Source: Streptomyces sporangiiformans (lineage in GTDB: Bacteria; Actinomycetota; Actinomycetes; Streptomycetales; Streptomycetaceae). Taken from it: DNA of 35,017 nt. Numbering within the stretch: the first letter of the stretch is position 1; each line of letters starts with the position of its first letter. Under the pieces are notes generated by a model. That model saw only the letters and a program-made list of their open reading frames with translations. It was not told the origin of the DNA and did not search any database. The stretch spans positions 1 through 35,017 of the forward strand of contig NZ_VCHX02000336.1 of assembly GCF_005768555.2 (NCBI RefSeq). The letters run 5' to 3'. Positions 31,210-35,017 of the stretch are shown piece after piece. The translations under genes and the position numbers were made by a program.

Positions 31210-31746
31210 ATGACCGTAGCCGACACCGAACGCCGCCTCGCCGTCGACCCGGCGCGCACCGCACTCGTGCTCGTCGATCTGATGGACCGCATCGTCGGAC
31301 TGCCCCTGGAGCCCCGCAAGGGCGACGAAGTGCTGGCCACCGCCGAGGAGCTGGCGGCCGCCTTCCGGGCCGTGGGCGCGCTCGTCGTCCTCGTCCGCGT
31401 CGAGCGGCCCGGCGTCCCCGAGCAGCCGCCCGGCAGCCAACTGGTGTCCGGACTCGCCGCCGACGGAGACATGGAGATCGTCAAGCGGACCCTCGGCGGA
31501 TTCCAGGGCACCGGTCTGCACGAGCGGCTCCGCGAACGCGGCATCTCCACTCTGGTGCTCGGCGGAGTCGCCACCAACCTCGGCGTCGAGTCCACCGCCC
31601 GCGCCGCCGGTGACCTCGGTTACGACCTCGTTTTCGTCGAGGACGCCATGTCCGCGCTCACCGCCCCCGAGCACGAAGCCGCCGTGCGCCTGGACTTCCC
31701 GCGCCTGGGAACGGTCGTCACCGGTTCTGAGGTGCACTTCGTCTAG
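31210..31746 (+). CDS. Isochorismatase-fold hydrolase lacking the catalytic cysteine
   Basis: 178-aa protein of the isochorismatase/cysteine hydrolase superfamily. D23 (LVLVDLMDR) and K92 (EIVKRTLGGF) are two of the catalytic triad. The third position falls in GGVATNLGVESTARAA, where G125 stands at the usual cysteine. True isochorismatases such as EntB and PhzD also lack the cysteine, whereas nicotinamidase-like amidases need it, so amidase activity is unlikely; the reaction remains open. The following YDLVFVEDAMSA is typical of the fold. Probable leaderless start. It converges on fdhD with a hairpin between. Confidence 0.82.
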   Translation: MTVADTERRLAVDPARTALVLVDLMDRIVGLPLEPRKGDEVLATAEELAAAFRAVGALVVLVRVERPGVPEQPPGSQLVSGLAADGDMEIVKRTLGGFQGTGLHERLRERGISTLVLGGVATNLGVESTARAAGDLGYDLVFVEDAMSALTAPEHEAAVRLDFPRLGTVVTGSEVHFV

Positions 31747-31763
31747 CAGTCACCGCGGGCTGA

Positions 31764-31815
31764 GGCGGGGCCCCTCCGGCGCAGGGGGCGCTCCCCGCCG
31801 GGTGGGGGCCCCGCC
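31764..31815. terminator. Bidirectional terminator-like inverted repeat
   Basis: Perfect 11-bp arms GGCGGGGCCCC and GGGGCCCCGCC around a 30-nt GC-rich interval that can form its own small hairpin. It sits between the convergent isochorismatase-like gene and fdhD. Confidence 0.5.
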
Positions 31816-31835
31816 GCCGTGTCGCGGGGAGCCGG

Positions 31836-32738
31836 TCAGCTCTGGGCGGCCGCGGCCCGCAGGGCTATCCGGTGCTCGCCCGCGTACACGTTCATGGAGG
31901 CACCCCGCAGGAAGCCCACGAGGGTCAGACCCGTCTCCGCCGCGAGATCCACCGCCAGCGACGACGGCGCCGAGACCGCGGCCAGTACGGGGATGCCCGC
32001 CATCACCGCCTTCTGGGCGAGCTCGAACGACGCCCGGCCCGAAACGAGCAGAAGCGTGCGGGAGAGCGGCAGTGTGCCGTTCTGGAGGGCGCGGCCGACC
32101 AGCTTGTCGACCGCGTTGTGCCGGCCCACGTCCTCACGGATGTCGAGCAGCTCGCCGTCCACGCTGAACAGGGCCGCCGCGTGCAGACCTCCGGTCCGGT
32201 CGAAGACCCGTTGCGCCGCGCGCAGCCGGTCGGGGAGGCTCGCGAGCAGTTCGGGTTCGAGCCGGATCGGGGGAGCGCCGTCCGCGTGGGTGCCGTCCTC
32301 GTGGGTGGCGTCTCCGTACGGGGCGTCTCCGTCGTCGATCGTCCAGCGGGCCGTCGTACGGACCGCGTCGAGGCTCGCCTTGCCGCACAGGCCGCAGGAC
32401 GATGTCGTGTACACGTTGCGCTCGAGCGTGATGTCCGGGATCACGACGCCCGGCGCCGTCTTCACGTCCACGATGTTGTACGTGTTCGAGCCGTCCACCG
32501 TCGCGCCCGCGCAGTACACGATGTTCTGCAGCTCGTCGGCCGCGCCCAGTACGCCCTCGCTGACCAGGAAGCCCGCGGCGAGCGCGAAGTCGTCGCCCGG
32601 CGTGCGCATCGTGATCGCGAGCGGCTTGCCGTTCAGCCGGATCTCCAGCGGTTCCTCGGCGACGAGCGTGTCCGGGCGGGTGGAGACCGCCCCGTCCCGG
32701 ATGCGGATCACCTTGCGTCGTTCCGTGACTCGTCCCAT
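31836..32738 (-). CDS. fdhD: FdhD, formate dehydrogenase sulfurtransferase/accessory protein
   Basis: 300-aa cytoplasmic FdhD. In other bacteria FdhD passes sulfur from a cysteine desulfurase to the bis-MGD cofactor of formate dehydrogenase. The redox-active C115-x2-C118 is in TTSSCGLCGKAS. Other family blocks are AEEPLEIRLNG, RTPGDDFALAAGFLVSEG, DIREDVGRHNAVDKLVG, LLVSGRASFELAQKAVMAGI and VGFLRGASMNVY. Residues about 135-157 form an acidic/His-rich insertion that looks strain specific (GDATHEDGTHADGAPP). ATG at 32738 lies 7 bp after the upstream stop, so it is the last gene of the operon. Confidence 0.93.
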   Translation of the reverse strand: MGRVTERRKVIRIRDGAVSTRPDTLVAEEPLEIRLNGKPLAITMRTPGDDFALAAGFLVSEGVLGAADELQNIVYCAGATVDGSNTYNIVDVKTAPGVVIPDITLERNVYTTSSCGLCGKASLDAVRTTARWTIDDGDAPYGDATHEDGTHADGAPPIRLEPELLASLPDRLRAAQRVFDRTGGLHAAALFSVDGELLDIREDVGRHNAVDKLVGRALQNGTLPLSRTLLLVSGRASFELAQKAVMAGIPVLAAVSAPSSLAVDLAAETGLTLVGFLRGASMNVYAGEHRIALRAAAAQS

Positions 32739-32745
32739 GTCCTGA

Positions 32746-33606
32746 TCAGCCCCGGTTCTGTACGTGCTGGTAGCCGAAACGGCCCTTGATGCAGAGGTTG
32801 CCGTGGGTCACCGGGTTGTCGTGCGGGGAGGTGACCTTCACGATCTCATTGTCCTGCACGTGCAGCGTGAGATTGCAGCCCACTCCGCAGTACGCGCACA
32901 CCGTGGTCGTCTCGGTCTGCGCCGACTCGTCCCACGTACCCGCCGCGCGCATGTCGAACTCCGACTTGAACGACAGGGCTCCCGTGGGGCAGACCTCTAT
33001 GCAGTTGCCGCAGTACACGCACGCGGAGTCGGTGAGCGGGGCGTCGTGCTCCACCGCGATCCGGGCGTCGAAGCCCCGCCCGGTGACCGAGATCGCGAAG
33101 GTGTTCTGCCACTGGTCGCCGCAGGCGTCCACGCACTTGTAGCAGAGGATGCACTTGTCGTAGTCGCGGACGTAGAGGTCGTTGTCGATCTTCGGTTCCT
33201 CGTTCAGACGGGCGGCGTCCGGGCCGAAACGGTCGGGCTTCGCCTCGTACTCCTTGATCCACTCGGCCACCCGCGGTGTGGTCGACACATCGACCGAGGA
33301 GGCGAGGAGTTCGAGGACGATCTTCCGGCTGTGCCGGGCCCGCTCGGTGTCGGTACGTACCTCCATTCCCGCCTCCGCCTCGCGCGAGCAGGCCGGGACG
33401 AGCGTGCGCGAGCCCTCGACCTCGACCACGCAAACCCGGCACGCGTTCTTGGGCGTCAGGGTGTCGCCCTGGCACAGGGTCGGCACGTCCTTGCCCGCGT
33501 CCCGGCAGGCGTCGAGGATCGTCGCCCCCTCGGGAGCCCGGACCGGCTCGCCGTCGAGCGTGAACTCCAGCAGACGACGGGGGATCCCCAGCGGTACCAC
33601 GGTCAT
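32746..33606 (-). CDS. Multi-cluster Fe-S protein: NuoG/FdhA N-terminal region without the molybdopterin domain
   Basis: 286-aa electron-transfer protein. An N-terminal plant-type [2Fe-2S] domain has C45, C56, C59 and C73 (C-x10-C-x2-C-x13-C). H92 marks the His-Cys cluster region, but its cysteines are absent. Two [4Fe-4S] ferredoxin motifs follow: C152, C155, C158, C162 (KCILCYKCVDACG) and C196, C199, C202, C206. The C-terminus is the Mop_Fe4S4 domain C237-C240-C244-C272 (CAYCGVGCNL, LCIKGRFGY), the first domain of formate dehydrogenase catalytic subunits. The protein then stops where about 600-700 residues of Mo-bis-MGD domain would normally follow. ATG overlaps the upstream stop (ATGA). 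It should pass electrons to or from the NuoF-like subunit. Confidence 0.88.
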   Translation of the reverse strand: MTVVPLGIPRRLLEFTLDGEPVRAPEGATILDACRDAGKDVPTLCQGDTLTPKNACRVCVVEVEGSRTLVPACSREAEAGMEVRTDTERARHSRKIVLELLASSVDVSTTPRVAEWIKEYEAKPDRFGPDAARLNEEPKIDNDLYVRDYDKCILCYKCVDACGDQWQNTFAISVTGRGFDARIAVEHDAPLTDSACVYCGNCIEVCPTGALSFKSEFDMRAAGTWDESAQTETTTVCAYCGVGCNLTLHVQDNEIVKVTSPHDNPVTHGNLCIKGRFGYQHVQNRG

Positions 33607-34844
33607 TCGTACGCCCCCAAGCGGTCGATGGCGGATTCCACGGCGTTCCACGCGGTCTGCCCGAGACCGCAGATCGAGGCGTCCCGCATGGCACGGCCCA
33701 CCTCGCGCAGGAGTGCGATGTCGCCCGCCGCGTCGGCACCCGTGCGTTCGACGATGCGGTGCAGCGCCTCCTCCTGGCGCACGGTGCCGACCCGGCACGG
33801 CACGCACTGGCCGCACGACTCGTCACGGAAGAACTCGGCGATGCGCAGGAGCAGACGGGGGAGGGGAACGGTGTCGTCGAAAGCCATGACGACGCCCGAG
33901 CCGAGCGTCGTGCCCGCCTCCCGCGTGCCCTCGAAGGTGAGAGGGACGTCCAGCTCGTCGGGGCGTACGAAGCCACCGGCCGCACCGCCGAGCAGGACGG
34001 CGCGCAATCGCTGACGTACGCCCGCCAGCTCCAGCAGCTCACCGAGCGTCGCGCCGAACGGCAGCTCGTAGACACCGGGCCGGTCCACGCTGCCCGACAC
34101 ACAGAACAGCTTCGGGCCCGTCGACGTCGAGGTGCCGATCGCCGCGTACGCCTGCGCCCCCGTCGTGAGGATCGGCAACACGTTGACCAGCGTCTCCACG
34201 TTGTTCTCGGCAGTGGGTTTGCCGAACAAACCCTTCTCCACGGGGAAGGGCGGTTTGGCACGCGGCTCTCCTCTGTACCCCTCGATGGAGTTGAAGAGGG
34301 CGGTCTCCTCGCCGCAGATGTAGGCGCCGGCGCCCCGCCGGATCTCGATGTCGAAGGCGTACCCCTGGCCGAGGATGTCGTCCCCGAGCAGCCCACGCGC
34401 GCGTGCCTGCCCGATGGCGTGCTCCATGCGCTCCAGCGCGCGCGGGTACTCGCCGCGCAGATACAGGTACCCCTGGCGGGCGCCGACCGCGTACCCGGCG
34501 ACCGCCATCGCCTCGACGAGCGCGTACGGATCGCCCTCCATGACCACGCGGTCCTTGAAGGTGCCCGGCTCGGATTCGTCGGCGTTGCACACGAGGTAGT
34601 GCGGATGGTCGGGCTGGGACGCCGTGGCCTGCCATTTGCGACCGGTGGGGAAGGCCGCGCCGCCGCGACCGACCAGGCCCGCGTCGGTGACCTCGCGGAT
34701 GACTCCGGCGGGGCCGAGCGCGAAGGCTCGGCGCAGGGCCGTGTAGCCGCCCTGTGCTCGGTAGTCGTCCAGTGAGGCGGGGTCGACTGCGCCGACGCGA
34801 CGCAGCAGCACCAGCGACGGGTCACCGGCTTGAGGGACGGCCAT
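33603..34844 (-). CDS. NuoF-like NADH/FMN/Fe-S diaphorase subunit (possibly 5'-extended)
   Basis: At least 413 aa of a NuoF-type subunit of an NAD-dependent formate-dehydrogenase-like complex. GLVGRGGAAFPTGRKW binds NADH; LVCNADESEPGTFKDR and GAGAYICGEETAL line the FMN/NADH site. A SLBB domain lies near residues 240-300, and the N3-type [4Fe-4S] ligands are C344, C347, C350 (ESCGQCVPCR) and C392 (ASICGLG). The ATG at 34844 has only a distant GAGGAG. The frame is open beyond it to the window edge and reads coding-like (TAVTAPATVESAVLAATSPG), as expected for the linker of a NuoE-NuoF fusion. The real start may therefore lie outside the window. First visible gene of the operon. Confidence 0.88.
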   Translation of the reverse strand: MAVPQAGDPSLVLLRRVGAVDPASLDDYRAQGGYTALRRAFALGPAGVIREVTDAGLVGRGGAAFPTGRKWQATASQPDHPHYLVCNADESEPGTFKDRVVMEGDPYALVEAMAVAGYAVGARQGYLYLRGEYPRALERMEHAIGQARARGLLGDDILGQGYAFDIEIRRGAGAYICGEETALFNSIEGYRGEPRAKPPFPVEKGLFGKPTAENNVETLVNVLPILTTGAQAYAAIGTSTSTGPKLFCVSGSVDRPGVYELPFGATLGELLELAGVRQRLRAVLLGGAAGGFVRPDELDVPLTFEGTREAGTTLGSGVVMAFDDTVPLPRLLLRIAEFFRDESCGQCVPCRVGTVRQEEALHRIVERTGADAAGDIALLREVGRAMRDASICGLGQTAWNAVESAIDRLGAYE

Positions 34845-34920
34845 CGATGCGGGGGGCTCCTCGGGTGCCGAGCCGGGTGAGGTGGCCGCGAGGACGGCGG
34901 ATTCGACGGTGGCGGGAGCG

Positions 34921-35017
34921 GTGACGGCCGTGGCCCTTTGGGGATCTCGCCCCCGCCGCCCCTTCCCGTCCCGACCCTGGGGCTCCGCCCCGGACCCCGC
35001 CAGGGGGCTCTGCCCCC
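34921..35017. repeat. GC-rich palindromic repeat at right edge
   Basis: Contains hairpins GGGGC-TCC-GCCCC (34979-34991) and GGGGGC-TCT-GCCCCC (35003-35017), plus a CGCCCCCGCCGCCCC tract. Related blocks, inverted, occur at 1-100. It lies upstream of the NuoF-like gene, and the minus-strand frame of that gene passes through it without a stop. Confidence 0.5.

Noticed and set aside
32270..32345. Frameshift or foreign insertion in fdhD
   Set aside because: The acidic/His-rich segment keeps frame and lies between conserved FdhD blocks; variable loops of this sort are common in Streptomyces proteins.
32846..34825. Minus-strand 659-aa frame over the NuoF-like and Fe-S genes
   Set aside because: Same strand but wrong frame; Ser/Arg/Thr-rich, while the other frames carry all conserved motifs.

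Overview
The window is GC-rich (about 70 percent) actinobacterial chromosome. Codon bias, frequent GTG/TTG starts, Tat and Sec secreted glycanases with family 2 carbohydrate-binding modules (CBM2), XRE/DUF5753 and WYL regulators, and the GC-rich extragenic palindromes all point to Streptomyces. No rRNA, tRNA, CRISPR array, transposase or integrase was seen.

Layout. 1-5.7 kb: two XRE-type regulators, a small membrane protein, a pterin-4a-carbinolamine dehydratase overlapping a methyltransferase, and a two-gene unit of unknown function divergent from a WYL regulator, with a perfect inverted repeat between them. 5.8-7.65 kb: a secreted family PL11 rhamnogalacturonan lyase. 7.7-9.1 kb: a small accessory patch with a decayed gene fragment and three short minus-strand genes. 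9.2-18.5 kb: a cellulose/xyloglucan-degrading cluster. GH74-CBM2 and CBM2-GH48 lie on the minus strand; CBM2-GH5 and CBM2-GH6 lie on the plus strand. The two arms diverge from an intergenic region carrying one perfect and one imperfect copy of the CebR-type operator TGGGAGCGCTCCCA. This gives a set of exo- and endo-acting enzymes probably induced by cello-oligosaccharides. 18.6-27.7 kb: a phytanoyl-CoA-dioxygenase-family protein, a methyltransferase, an aldo/keto reductase, a Tat-exported polysaccharide-lyase-like protein with a DasR-like site upstream, a long-chain acyl-CoA synthetase, a LysR regulator divergent from an SBF-like transporter, and a DUF4185-like secreted protein. 27.7-30.9 kb: a secreted GH33 sialidase with a LamG domain (apparently one operon with the DUF4185-like gene), and a coupled pair encoding a membrane coiled-coil protein and a membrane-anchored collagen-like protein. 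31.2-35 kb: an isochorismatase-fold protein, then a minus-strand operon running from a NuoF-like diaphorase to a multi-cluster ferredoxin-like protein to FdhD.

Most notable points. (1) The formate-dehydrogenase-like operon keeps the NADH/FMN subunit, the Fe-S wire and FdhD, but the Fe-S protein stops just after the first [4Fe-4S] domain of the catalytic subunit; no molybdopterin domain is present in the window. (2) Copies of Streptomyces palindromic repeats appear in frame inside two genes, and possibly inside the NuoF-like frame. (3) There is a coupled collagen-like/coiled-coil membrane pair. (4) Several clean palindromic operators are visible. All family names are from recognition of motifs and not from database searches.
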